The translations under genes were made by a program, and so were the position numbers. Under the pieces are notes generated by a model that had not been told where the DNA came from, searched no databases, and worked only from the letters and a program-made list of their open reading frames with translations. DNA of 64,000 nt from Bacteroidales bacterium (GTDB lineage Bacteria; Bacteroidota; Bacteroidia; Bacteroidales; UBA932), in the NCBI GenBank assembly GCA_017519865.1, contig JAFWRQ010000032.1, positions 1-64,000 of the forward strand. Reading direction: 5' to 3'. This document shows, piece after piece, positions 39,124 to 47,316 of the stretch (within the stretch, counting starts at the first letter, position 1; each line of letters starts with the position of its first letter).

Positions 39124-39174
39124 AAAAAAAACACTAAGGCCGCAAGGCTGTCACGGGACAGTTGCCGGCCTTAG
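39124..39174 (-). terminator. Terminator-like hairpin upstream of the sigma factor operon
   Basis: Nine outer pairs (CTAAGGCCG 39134-39142 with CGGCCTTAG 39166-39174) enclose a second stem (CTGTC 39148-39152 with GACAG 39157-39161). On the minus strand the hairpin is followed by eight T residues (39131-39124), so it looks like an intrinsic terminator reading toward the sigma factor gene, which begins 64 bases further on. No minus-strand gene lies upstream in the gap, so it ends an unseen short transcript or insulates the sigma promoter. Confidence 0.65.
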
Positions 39175-39270
39175 CTCCACAAATCATAAATACGCTGCAT
39201 CACGCAGGGCACTGCAAGTTACAAAAAAATGAGTGGATTAAAAAAACTTTTTCACTTTTCTTAAATAATT

Positions 39271-39301
39271 ATTGTTTTTCAATAAATAATTACTATATTC
39301 G
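39271..39301 (+). promoter_or_regulatory. Candidate promoter for the NfeD-flotillin-XRE operon
   Basis: ATTG (39271-39274), 19 bases, then TATATTCG (39294-39301) is one mismatch from each of the Bacteroidetes -33 TTTG and -7 TAnnTTTG boxes with near-normal spacing. The surrounding region is very AT-rich. The leader would be about 25 bases. Confidence 0.38.
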
Positions 39302-39332
39302 CAACAGAAACATCAATTAATACTATAAAGAT

Positions 39333-39947
39333 ATGATAGCAGAATGGTGGACATCACTCTCAGTGATCATGAAAGTGCTCTGGGGCATTACCCTGGCGGC
39401 TTCGCTGGTCTTTATCATCCAGACCATAATGACATTCATCGGCGCCGATGCGGGCGGTGACTTCGACACCGACGCGGGAGGCGGGATGGACGTGACCCTC
39501 GACGATGCCTCATCTGCGATGGGTACCGGGATGAATCTCCTTACCTTCCGCAACCTCATCAACTTCCTCCTCGGTTTCGGATGGACGTTCATCCTCCTGC
39601 AGAAGAGCATCTCCTCGACGGGAGTGCTCCTGCTGATATCCGTGCTGGTCGGCCTGGTGCTCGTCGCCATCGTCATGTACATGTTCAAGTGGCTCAGCGG
39701 AATGCAGCAGTCGGGCACGATCGACGTGTACAAGGCCGCCGTCGGCTGCCAGGGCAAGGTCTACCTGACCATCCCCGGCGAGCGCGCCGGAGAGGGCAAG
39801 GTACAGATAACCATCAATAACGCCGTCCGCGAGTATGCCGCCCTCACAGACTCGGATACCCTCAAGACCGGCACGCCCATCAAGGTGGTCGAGGTCCTCA
39901 GCCCCAGCACACTCCTCGTCGAAGAACTTAACTCACTTATTGTCTAA
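39333..39947 (+). CDS. NfeD-like membrane protein, flotillin partner
   Basis: A 204-residue membrane protein with one N-terminal helix (about 12-36), an acidic Gly/Asp-rich loop (DAGGDFDTDAGGGMD), two further helices (about 70-115), and a C-terminal cytosolic OB-fold-like domain (about 128-204; GCQGKVYLTIPGE). This is the layout of short NfeD proteins, which lack the serine protease domain and are encoded next to flotillins. It lies 20 bases before the flotillin gene. The identification rests on layout and neighbour as much as on motif. Confidence 0.78.
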   Translation: MIAEWWTSLSVIMKVLWGITLAASLVFIIQTIMTFIGADAGGDFDTDAGGGMDVTLDDASSAMGTGMNLLTFRNLINFLLGFGWTFILLQKSISSTGVLLLISVLVGLVLVAIVMYMFKWLSGMQQSGTIDVYKAAVGCQGKVYLTIPGERAGEGKVQITINNAVREYAALTDSDTLKTGTPIKVVEVLSPSTLLVEELNSLIV

Positions 39948-39967
39948 CATATTAACAGCCTTATATT

Positions 39968-41386
39968 ATGGGAATTGAACTGATTATCATCATCGTATTC
40001 GTCGTCTTCGTGACCTTCGCGGCCATCCTCAGACGATACAAGAGGTGTCCTTCGGACAAGATCCTCGTCATCTACGGTAAGACCGGCAAGAACAAGGAAG
40101 GTTCCATTTCCTCTGCCCGGTGCATCCACGGCGGTGCATCCTTCATCTGGCCAGTCTTCCAGGATTGGAAAATGCTCGACCTGACCCCCATCAGCATCGA
40201 GTGCAACCTCACCAACGCACTGTCCAAGCAGAACATCCGCGTGGACGTGCCCTGCCGCTTCACCGTCGGTATCTCCACCGAGCCTGAAGTCATGACCAAC
40301 GCCGCAGAGCGTCTGCTCGGACTGCATCCTTCCGACATCCAGAACATCGCTACCGACATCCTCTTCGGTCAGCTCCGTCTGGTCATCGCCACGATGGACA
40401 TCGAAGAGATCAACGCCGACCGCGACAAGTTCCTCGCCGCCGTCAGCCAGAACGTCGAGGCAGAACTCCGCAAGATCGGTCTGAAACTCATCAACGTCAA
40501 CGTCACCGATATCCGTGACGAGTCCGGCTACATCGAGGCCCTTGGTAAGGAAGCCGCCGCAAAGGCCATCAACGACGCCAAGAAGAGCGTCGCCGAGCAG
40601 AACCGTTTCGGTGAGATCGGTAAGGCCGAGGCCGACAGGGACAAGGACATCCGTATCGCCGAGACCAACAGGGATACCCGTATCTACACCGCCGAGGCCA
40701 ACGCCAAGGCAGTCGAGGGTGAGAACAACTCCAAGATAGCCATCGCCAACTCCGACGCAACCCGCCGCGAGAAGCAGGCAGAGGCCGAGCGCTTGGCCGT
40801 CGCGGCCGAGAAGGTCCAGGCCGCAAAGGCCCTCGAGGAGGCCTACAAGAGCGAGCGCGACGCTGAAATCGCCCGCGCCGCCCGCGAGAAGGCCACGCAG
40901 GAGGCCAACATCGTCGTTGCCGCCCAGATCGAGAAGGAGAAGATGATCATCGAGGCCGAGGCCAAGGCTGAGCAGCTCCGCCGCGAGGCACAAGGCCAGG
41001 CCGACGCCATCTTCGCGAAGATGGACGCCCAGGCCCGCGGTGCCCTCGAGATCCTCTCCAAGCAGGCTGCCGGTTTCGGCAAGCTCGTGGAGGCCGCCGG
41101 CGGCGACGCCAAGGACGCCATCACGATGCTCATCTCCGACAAACTCCCCGAACTCGTCAAGACCCAGGTCGAAGCCGTCAAGGGCATCAACATCGACAAG
41201 GTCACCGTCTGGGACGGCGGCTCCAAGGATGGGGGCAAGACCGCCACTGCCAATTTCATCTCCGGGATGATGCAGTCGGTTCCCCCGCTCGACGAAATAT
41301 TCAAGATGGCCGGCATGAGCCTGCCCAACTACCTCAAGGGCAAGGAGGAGGCTAAGGCCGACGTGCAAGAGGAGGTTGCTGAATAA
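39968..41386 (+). CDS. floT: Flotillin-family (SPFH/Band 7) membrane scaffold protein
   Basis: Flotillin-like protein, 472 residues. One N-terminal hydrophobic segment (IELIIIIVFVVFVTFAAIL) anchors it; the SPFH domain follows (about 25-210; CPSDKILVIYGK, PCRFTVGISTEPEVM, INVNVTDIRDESGYIEALG); then a long Ala/Glu/Lys-rich coiled coil (about 200-400) and a short C-terminal region. Flotillins form oligomeric scaffolds in ordered membrane patches and affect protein complexes and envelope stress. The stop TAA shares its last A with the ATG of the next gene, so translation is coupled to the small regulator. Confidence 0.95.
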   Translation: MGIELIIIIVFVVFVTFAAILRRYKRCPSDKILVIYGKTGKNKEGSISSARCIHGGASFIWPVFQDWKMLDLTPISIECNLTNALSKQNIRVDVPCRFTVGISTEPEVMTNAAERLLGLHPSDIQNIATDILFGQLRLVIATMDIEEINADRDKFLAAVSQNVEAELRKIGLKLINVNVTDIRDESGYIEALGKEAAAKAINDAKKSVAEQNRFGEIGKAEADRDKDIRIAETNRDTRIYTAEANAKAVEGENNSKIAIANSDATRREKQAEAERLAVAAEKVQAAKALEEAYKSERDAEIARAAREKATQEANIVVAAQIEKEKMIIEAEAKAEQLRREAQGQADAIFAKMDAQARGALEILSKQAAGFGKLVEAAGGDAKDAITMLISDKLPELVKTQVEAVKGINIDKVTVWDGGSKDGGKTATANFISGMMQSVPPLDEIFKMAGMSLPNYLKGKEEAKADVQEEVAE

Positions 41387-41607
41387 TGGCTATAATAGTT
41401 AACGTGGACGTCATGCTCGCCCGAAGGAAGATGTCTTCCGGCGAACTCGCCGACAAGGTGGGCATATCGGCGGCCAATCTATCCATCCTGAAGACAGGAA
41501 AAGCCAAGGCCATACGCTTCAGCACGCTCAACGCGCTGTGCAAGGCCCTGGACTGTCAGCCGGGGGATCTGCTGGAGTACGCTCCGGACCCGCCTGAATC
41601 TACTTAG
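41386..41607 (+). CDS. Small XRE (Cro/CI, YozG-type) HTH regulator
   Basis: A 73-residue protein made up of little more than one helix-turn-helix domain: SSGELADKVGISAANLSIL is the HTH core, followed by KTGKAKAIRFSTLNALC and ALDCQPGDLLEY, a pattern typical of YozG-like regulators. Its ATG overlaps the flotillin stop (TAATG), so it is the third gene of the NfeD-flotillin operon. The last 8 bases overlap the convergent GH2 gene. Pairing of this type of regulator with a flotillin gene is not a textbook arrangement; its target is unknown. Confidence 0.9.
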   Translation: MAIIVNVDVMLARRKMSSGELADKVGISAANLSILKTGKAKAIRFSTLNALCKALDCQPGDLLEYAPDPPEST

Positions 41608-43402
41608 TACCGTACCAGGACTGCATCACATAGAAGGCCTTCTTCCGTTCACCTTTCTCGGAGAGAAGGCCTTTTCTGTTGTAGTCGTCCTGGATGCCGT
41701 CGAGCATCCGCTTGGGGCTGCGGAAATCCTTGAGGATCCACGGGGAAACGCCAACAAGGCCTGGCATACGTGAGAGCATATCGATGTTCTTACGGTACAG
41801 GTACTCCTGGTTTTCTTCCGTAAAGCGCTGGTCTATAGCCCCGTGGCGGCCGTACACGGCTCCGCCTCCGAACTCGGTGACCATCACCGGTTTCTTGACG
41901 GCGAAGGTCCAGGTGACCTCGTCGCATTTCTCGGGAGTACCGTCGTACCAGCCCACATACTGGTTGAAGCTGATCAAGTCGGCTATCTCCACGAGCGGGT
42001 CGTTGACCGTCATCATACGGCCTTCGTACTCTATCTTCTCCATGGCCGCGCTGACAAGGCGCGTCGGATCCAGCTCCCGCGCCTTTGCGATTAGTCTGCT
42101 GAGGAAAGCCAGGCGACTGTCGCCGAGAGGCGTTTCATTGGCCACCGACCAGATGATCACGTTCGCACGGTTATGGTCACGGGCTATCATATCGACGAGC
42201 TGTCTCTCGGCATTGGCGTAAGTGTCGGGATTGTCGAAAGCGATGGTCCAGTAGACCGGGATCTCGGACCAAACCATTATGCCCATCTCCTCGGCGGCGC
42301 GGACCATATTCTCGTTGTGGGGATAGTGTGCCAGACGTACGAAATTGCAGTTCATCGCCTTGGCCTCGGAGAGCAGGGCGCGGGCGTGGGCGTCGCTGAA
42401 AGCGCGACCGCCCGCCCCGCCCAGCATCTCCTCGTGGATGCTGATGCCCTTGCAGAATATCTCCTCGCCGTTCAGCAGAAGCTTGTCCCCCTTCGTTTCG
42501 ATGGTCCTGAAGCCGATGCGGTCGGAAACCCGGTCGGTCTCGGAGTAAACGGTCACGTCATAGAGTTTGGGATTGTCGGGGCACCAGAGTTCCGGCCTGG
42601 CTGTGATCTCGAAACGCGCAAGGCCTTTGTCATCAGCGGTCGCGGAAGCCGAGACTCCCAATTCGGGAATGGAGAAGGTCACGCGCTGGCGCAGCGCAGG
42701 CCCGTCCAGCTGCGCCCAGCCTTCCAGGACCGTCTTCGACCCCTTCTTCAGCTGCAGCGAGTAGTCGCGGATGAAAGTTGCCGGAGTCTCCACCAGATAC
42801 ACGCTGCGCGTGATGCCTCCGTAGTTCCACCAGTCGGAATTGACGGTCGGCACGCCATCCATCCTGCGCGTATTATCCACATTGACCACCAGAGAGTTAT
42901 GCCCCTCGAGCAAATAGTCCGTCACCTCGAAGTTGAAAGGTGTGAAACCGCCCTCGTGGCGGCCGACCCTATGGCCGTTCAGGCCTGCCACGGTCTCGTA
43001 GTTCGCAGCCCCGAAATACAGGAAATACCTTCTGCCGGGCTTGGATATGTTGTAGAACATAGTCCTGTACCAGACCGTGCCCTCGTAGTAGTAGAGCTCC
43101 GGGCGCTGGGTGTTCCAGTCTCCCGGCACGGCTATCTCCTTCGCTGCGTCGAAGTCATACTCCACCAGCCTCGTCTGATCGTCATAGAAACTCCTGTCGG
43201 CAAAGAATGACTGCCCCTCCGGCAGAGGATTGGCCCGATAGTCCTGATTACCGGTCTTGTAGAGGTCTACTATATACTTCCAGTTCCCGTCCAGGCAGAC
43301 CGTGCTGCGTCCGGGAATGTTGGTAATCTGTGGATAAGGCTCCTGCGCGAAACCCGTCAGGATGCACAGTGCGGCCATTGCCGATAGGAGAAGCTTCTTC
43401 AT
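41600..43402 (-). CDS. GH2 beta-glucuronidase/beta-galactosidase-like enzyme
   Basis: Secreted family 2 glycoside hydrolase of 600 residues, the compact size usual for beta-glucuronidases. Signal peptide MKKLLLSAMAALCILTGFAQ; sugar-binding domain (about 40-200), Ig-like domain, then a barrel with acid/base Glu423 (SVANETPLG) and nucleophile Glu510 (VMVTEFGGGAVYG). The C-terminal SPKRMLDGIQDDYNRKGLL motif is typical of the beta-glucuronidase branch. The frame is open to 43729, but that would add 109 non-conserved residues; the ATG at 43402 starts the signal peptide. It stands alone with no SusCD neighbour. Confidence 0.9.
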   Translation of the reverse strand: MKKLLLSAMAALCILTGFAQEPYPQITNIPGRSTVCLDGNWKYIVDLYKTGNQDYRANPLPEGQSFFADRSFYDDQTRLVEYDFDAAKEIAVPGDWNTQRPELYYYEGTVWYRTMFYNISKPGRRYFLYFGAANYETVAGLNGHRVGRHEGGFTPFNFEVTDYLLEGHNSLVVNVDNTRRMDGVPTVNSDWWNYGGITRSVYLVETPATFIRDYSLQLKKGSKTVLEGWAQLDGPALRQRVTFSIPELGVSASATADDKGLARFEITARPELWCPDNPKLYDVTVYSETDRVSDRIGFRTIETKGDKLLLNGEEIFCKGISIHEEMLGGAGGRAFSDAHARALLSEAKAMNCNFVRLAHYPHNENMVRAAEEMGIMVWSEIPVYWTIAFDNPDTYANAERQLVDMIARDHNRANVIIWSVANETPLGDSRLAFLSRLIAKARELDPTRLVSAAMEKIEYEGRMMTVNDPLVEIADLISFNQYVGWYDGTPEKCDEVTWTFAVKKPVMVTEFGGGAVYGRHGAIDQRFTEENQEYLYRKNIDMLSRMPGLVGVSPWILKDFRSPKRMLDGIQDDYNRKGLLSEKGERKKAFYVMQSWYGTK

Positions 43403-43482
43403 GATTGTCGTGTGTTTCTGAAAGATAAATATAACAAAAACCACATACATTGACAAGCGCCTGTTACGTTCACTTATTTTAT

Positions 43483-43516
43483 GCAATTGATAACAAGCAA
43501 ATTGCAAACGCAATTG
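43483..43516. other. Repeated GCAATTG motif upstream of the GH2 gene, possible operator
   Basis: GCAATTG occurs at 43483-43489 and again at 43510-43516, with a related CAAATTGC between them and a small palindrome ATTGCAAACGCAAT at 43501-43514. The cluster lies 80-115 bases upstream of the GH2 start at 43402, where an operator could sit. Function is a guess. Confidence 0.3.
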
Positions 43517-43581
43517 TGACCTATTTGGTAGAGGTCCATTTGTGGGGGCATTGGTAGGAGCAGGATTGGACTCTATACCGA

Positions 43582-43617
43582 TGAAGCATGACAGTATTTC
43601 TTTACTGTCATGCTTCA
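43582..43617. terminator. Perfect 15-bp hairpin after the aryl-acid operon
   Basis: TGAAGCATGACAGTA (43582-43596) pairs perfectly with TACTGTCATGCTTCA (43603-43617) around a 6-base loop. It begins 32 bases downstream of the ACT gene's stop on the minus strand. Neither side has a T run, so it is either a non-canonical terminator, a 3' stabilising structure or a protein-binding palindrome. The rest of the 43403-43649 gap shows no gene. Confidence 0.5.
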
Positions 43618-43649
43618 AATCGTTGCACATCAGAGTAGAATCCAGCGCT

Positions 43650-44078
43650 TTACAGCAGCAGGGAAAGGTCTTTCTCGTGGATGACCGTGAGGTCATTGGC
43701 GGCAATGATCTCGGCAGCCTTGTCGGCATTGTCCGTACGGAAGATCAATACACCCTTGCCGTTAAGGAGGAAGGAGTAGAGATAGGCGATGCTGATGCCT
43801 TCGCCCGCGAAGAGTTCGATGGCATCGGCGGCCTTGCCGGGCCTGTCGTCGAGCTCGACTGCGAAGACCTCGCAGAGCGAGACTGCCACGCCGGCTTCCT
43901 TGAGGACGTTGTAGGCCTTCTTGGGCTCAGAGCAGATGATACGGCAGATACCATAGTCGGCGGTGTCTGCGATGGTGGATGCGATGAGCTGGATGTTCTC
44001 CCGCTTGAGGAGTTTCAGCACTTTCACGAGAGTGCCCGACTTGTTCTCGATGAAGACGGAGAGTTGATGGACTGTCAT
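43650..44078 (-). CDS. Tandem ACT-domain protein
   Basis: A 142-residue protein consisting of two ACT folds: residues about 1-68 (QLSVFIENKSGTLVKVLKLL) and about 70-142 (VFAVELDDRPGKAADAIELF). ACT domains bind amino acids and regulate the enzymes or operons they belong to. It is the last gene of the operon with two phenylacetate-CoA ligases and indolepyruvate oxidoreductase, so an aromatic amino acid ligand is likely. There is no catalytic or DNA-binding domain, so how it would transmit the signal is unclear; it may bind an enzyme of the operon directly. Confidence 0.9.
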   Translation of the reverse strand: MTVHQLSVFIENKSGTLVKVLKLLKRENIQLIASTIADTADYGICRIICSEPKKAYNVLKEAGVAVSLCEVFAVELDDRPGKAADAIELFAGEGISIAYLYSFLLNGKGVLIFRTDNADKAAEIIAANDLTVIHEKDLSLLL

Positions 44079-44090
44079 AGTGTACCTGGA

Positions 44091-45398
44091 TTAGTATTTC
44101 TTTCTTAAATCTTTGACCCTCACCGCCTTGCCTTCGCTCTTGGGGAGGGTGTTCTTGGGAACGAGCTTGACCCTGGGGGTGATGAGGATCTCGTCGCGGA
44201 GCTGACGGGTAATCTCACGGCTGAGGGACTGGAGCTTGGTGTAGTCATCGATGTAGAGATCCTTCATCTCCACCTCGACGGTCATGGCGTCGTTGTTGTC
44301 CAGCGTCTCCAGGGTGATGAGATAGTCGGATGCCAGCTCCTGGAACTGCATCAGGATGGTCTCGATCTGGATGGGGAAGATGTTGACGCCCTTGAGGATG
44401 ATCATGTCGTCACTGCGGCCCTTCATGCGGTCGAGGCGGATGTGGTGGCGTCCGCACGGGCATTCGCCCGGCAGGATGCGGGTGAGGTCGCGCGTGCGGT
44501 AGCGCAGCAGCGGCATAGCCTCGCGCTTGAGGGTGGTGAGCACCAACTCACCCACCTCGCCGTCAGGGACGGGCTCGAGAGTGTCGGGATCGACGATCTC
44601 GACGATGTAGTAGTCCTCCCAGATGTGCATTCCGTTCTGTTCAGGGCATTCGAAAGCGACACCGGGGCCGCACATCTCGGACATTCCGAAAGAATTGTAT
44701 GCCTTTACGCCCAGCATCTCCTCGATACGCTTGCGGGTATCCTCGGAATGGGGCTCGGCCCCGATGACGAGCGTGCGGAGTTTGGTGTCCTTGCGGGGGT
44801 CGATACCCCTCTCGACCATAACCTCGTGCAGGCGGGAAGCATACGAAGGGATGGCGTGCACCACGGTCGTACCGAAATCCGTAAAGAACTTCAACTGGCG
44901 GAGAGTGTTGCCGGCGGCGGCCGGAACGGTGAGCATGCCGACCTTCTCGGCGCCGTACTGGAAGCCCAGGCCTCCGGTAAACATGCCGTAGCCGGAGGTG
45001 TTCTGGAACACGTCCTCTGGCCGGCAGCCGACCATCCAGAGGCAGCGGGCGACAGCATTGGCCCACTCGTCAAGGTCTTTCTGCGTGTGAAGGATGACGG
45101 TGGGGTTGCCGGTCGTACCGCTGGAGGAATGCAGGCGCACGCACTTGTCAAGCGGGACCGCAGCCATCCCGAAAGGATAGGTGTCACGCAGGTCCTGCTT
45201 TGTGGTGAAAGGTATCTTCCGGAGGTCTTCCAGGCCGCGGATGTCCTCCGGCTTGAGCCCTATGCTGCGGAAACGCTCACGGTAGAACGGCGAATCCATA
45301 CAATGTCTGACGGTGGCCTGGAGCCGTTCTGACTGCCAGGCTTCAATTTCGGACCTTGACCAGGCCTCTTCCGGATTGAAGAACTTCGAATTTGACAT
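44091..45398 (-). CDS. paaK: Phenylacetate-CoA ligase (second copy)
   Basis: AMP-forming aryl-CoA ligase of the PaaK type, 435 residues: arylacetate + ATP + CoA gives arylacetyl-CoA + AMP + PPi. The ATP-binding loop SSSGTTGNPT, the FGMSEMCGPG motif that contacts the substrate and adenylate, YRTRDLTRILPGECPCG, and the C-terminal lid (PRVKLVPKNTLPKSEGKAVRV) are all present. It is clearly related to the ligase immediately upstream (roughly 45% identical by eye over the first half), so the two arose by duplication and may differ in aryl preference. Spacing to that gene is 3 bases. Confidence 0.94.
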   Translation of the reverse strand: MSNSKFFNPEEAWSRSEIEAWQSERLQATVRHCMDSPFYRERFRSIGLKPEDIRGLEDLRKIPFTTKQDLRDTYPFGMAAVPLDKCVRLHSSSGTTGNPTVILHTQKDLDEWANAVARCLWMVGCRPEDVFQNTSGYGMFTGGLGFQYGAEKVGMLTVPAAAGNTLRQLKFFTDFGTTVVHAIPSYASRLHEVMVERGIDPRKDTKLRTLVIGAEPHSEDTRKRIEEMLGVKAYNSFGMSEMCGPGVAFECPEQNGMHIWEDYYIVEIVDPDTLEPVPDGEVGELVLTTLKREAMPLLRYRTRDLTRILPGECPCGRHHIRLDRMKGRSDDMIILKGVNIFPIQIETILMQFQELASDYLITLETLDNNDAMTVEVEMKDLYIDDYTKLQSLSREITRQLRDEILITPRVKLVPKNTLPKSEGKAVRVKDLRKKY

Positions 45399-45401
45399 GT
45401 T

Positions 45402-46712
45402 TTATTGGAGTTTTCTGTTATCAATGACAAATTTGCTCTTGCCCTGGCTGCGCTCGATGGTGTTCGGGGCCTTGACCTGTACCCTGACGTTGATGCTGAG
45501 CACGCTCCTGAGTTTTTCGGCGATCCTCTTTTCAAGGTCGATGATGGGGGTAAGGGTGTCGAAGCCGGCGTCGAAATACTCCTGACGCACCTCCACCTGG
45601 ACGGTGAGGGTATCGAGGTTGTTGACGCGGTCGACGATGAGCAGGAAGCGGGGGGCGCACTCTGGCATGCCGAGAATGACGCTCTCCACCTGTGACGGGA
45701 AGACGTTAATGCCGCGGATGATGAGCATGTCGTCGCTGCGGCCGACGATGCGTCCCATGCGGACGGAAGTCCTTCCACACTCGCACTCCCCTTCCATCAG
45801 GGAACTGAGGTCGCGCGTGCGGTAGCGCAGCAGAGGCATGCCCTCCTTGGTAAGGGTCGTGAATACGAGCTCACCGACCTGTCCGTGGGGAAGTTCTTCC
45901 AGGGTGTTGGGGTCGACAATCTCCGGGAAATAGTGGTCCTCGCAGATGTGGGAGCCGTTCTGGCATTCGCATTCGTAGCTGACGCAAGGACCCATGATCT
46001 CGCTCAAGCCATAAAGGTTGTAGCCCTTCAGGCCAAGCCTGCGTTCAATCTCCTGACGCATGCTCTCGGTCCAGGGCTCGGCGCCGAATGCTCCAACCTT
46101 CAGTTTGATCATATCGGGCGTCACGCCCATTTTCTCCATGGTCTCGGCAAGATAGAGGGCATACGAAGGCGTGCAGGCGATGCCCGTGACGCCAAGGTCG
46201 CGGAGCAGGCGGACGTGCTTCTCGGTATTGCCGGTAGAGGTCGGGAGAACGGCGGCACCCATGCGCTCCACTCCATAATGGACTCCGAGACCGCCGGTGA
46301 AGAGACCGTAGCCGTAGGCGACGCTGAAGACGTCGTCACGGGTAACCCCGTAGGCAGTAAGGCATCTTGCCATGCACTCGCTCCAGACTGATACATCCTT
46401 GCGGGTGTATCCCACAATGGTGGGATTGCCTGTGGTACCGGAAGAGGCATGGAAACGTATGATCTCGCTCATCGGGGCGGCCTGCAGACCGGTGGGATAG
46501 TTGTCACGCAGGTCCTGCTTGGTCGTAAAAGGGAGTTTGACGATGTCGTCGATGGAAGTGATGTCGTTCGGGGAAAGGTCCATCTCCTGCATCTTATGAC
46601 GGTAGAACGGGACGTTGTGGTACACATAGTCCACCACCTTGTGCAGGCGCTTGCCTTGAAGCTCGCGCATCTGCTCACGCGGCATAGTTTCCTTATTGGG
46701 GTTCCAGATCAT
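45402..46712 (-). CDS. paaK: Phenylacetate-CoA ligase (first copy)
   Basis: PaaK-type aryl-CoA ligase of 436 residues. Motifs: ASSGTTGNPTIV, YGLSEIMGPC, YRTRDLSSLMEGECECG and the C-terminal APNTIERSQGKSKFV with the lid lysine. It would activate phenylacetate, indoleacetate or 4-hydroxyphenylacetate to the CoA thioester, releasing AMP and PPi. Together with IorAB next to it, the product can be carboxylated reductively to the 2-oxo acid precursor of an aromatic amino acid, or the enzymes can run in the oxidative direction. It sits 22 bases after iorB. Confidence 0.94.
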   Translation of the reverse strand: MIWNPNKETMPREQMRELQGKRLHKVVDYVYHNVPFYRHKMQEMDLSPNDITSIDDIVKLPFTTKQDLRDNYPTGLQAAPMSEIIRFHASSGTTGNPTIVGYTRKDVSVWSECMARCLTAYGVTRDDVFSVAYGYGLFTGGLGVHYGVERMGAAVLPTSTGNTEKHVRLLRDLGVTGIACTPSYALYLAETMEKMGVTPDMIKLKVGAFGAEPWTESMRQEIERRLGLKGYNLYGLSEIMGPCVSYECECQNGSHICEDHYFPEIVDPNTLEELPHGQVGELVFTTLTKEGMPLLRYRTRDLSSLMEGECECGRTSVRMGRIVGRSDDMLIIRGINVFPSQVESVILGMPECAPRFLLIVDRVNNLDTLTVQVEVRQEYFDAGFDTLTPIIDLEKRIAEKLRSVLSINVRVQVKAPNTIERSQGKSKFVIDNRKLQ

Positions 46713-46734
46713 GTATAAAGTTCGTTTTACTGGT

Positions 46735-47316
46735 TCAATACTTCAATGCTTCCGCAAGGCCGAGGTCGAAGGCCTGGCGGTTGGCGGCGACGACGGCGTC
46801 GCCCTTGCGGGCGAACACGCGGCCTATGGCCGCCCGGAGTTCGTCCGCCCCCACGACGCCGATGGCAGGCGCCGCCATTCCGAGGAGGACCATATTCGCT
46901 CCCTTGGGATTGCCGCAGCTGCGGGCTGCCTCTTCGATGTCCAGACTGACGACGTCGGGGAGGGAGGCAAGCTCCGCGAGGAGGGCCTCATGGTCGGGAT
47001 AGTCAGGAATGTTGACGAAGGGCTTGGAAGACGTGACCACACGTCCTCCGCGGGAAAGATACGGGAGGTAGCGAAGTGCCTCCATAGGCTCCATGGAGAT
47101 AATCAGGTCGACGGAACCTACGGGGATCAGATCGCTGTATATCACTTCGGTGGAGAGGCGGAGGTTGGACTGGACGTCTCCCCCGCGCTGGCTCATGCCG
47201 TGGACTTCCGCCTGCTTGAGGAAGAGGCCTGCAGCAGTGGCGGCCTCGCCGATGACCGTGGCGATGGAGAGGATACCTTGGCCTCCCACGCCTGAAAGTA
47301 TGATGTCCTTTTTCAT
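46735..47316 (-). CDS. iorB: Indolepyruvate:ferredoxin oxidoreductase, beta subunit
   Basis: Gamma-type domain subunit of the 2-oxoacid:ferredoxin oxidoreductase family, 193 residues. Family motifs: GVGGQGILSIATVIGEAA at the N-terminus and the AEVHGMSQRGGDVQSNLR segment. With IorA it interconverts aryl-2-oxoacids + CoA and aryl-acetyl-CoA + CO2 with ferredoxin. The start at 47316 overlaps the iorA stop by four bases (ATGA), so the two subunits are coupled in translation; the in-frame upstream codons up to 47346 are not conserved. Confidence 0.95.
   Translation of the reverse strand: MKKDIILSGVGGQGILSIATVIGEAATAAGLFLKQAEVHGMSQRGGDVQSNLRLSTEVIYSDLIPVGSVDLIISMEPMEALRYLPYLSRGGRVVTSSKPFVNIPDYPDHEALLAELASLPDVVSLDIEEAARSCGNPKGANMVLLGMAAPAIGVVGADELRAAIGRVFARKGDAVVAANRQAFDLGLAEALKY

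Noticed and set aside
43403..43729. 109-residue N-terminal extension of the minus-strand GH2 gene
   Set aside because: The extension runs antisense over the ACT gene end and has no conservation pattern; the ATG at 43402 begins a clean signal peptide.
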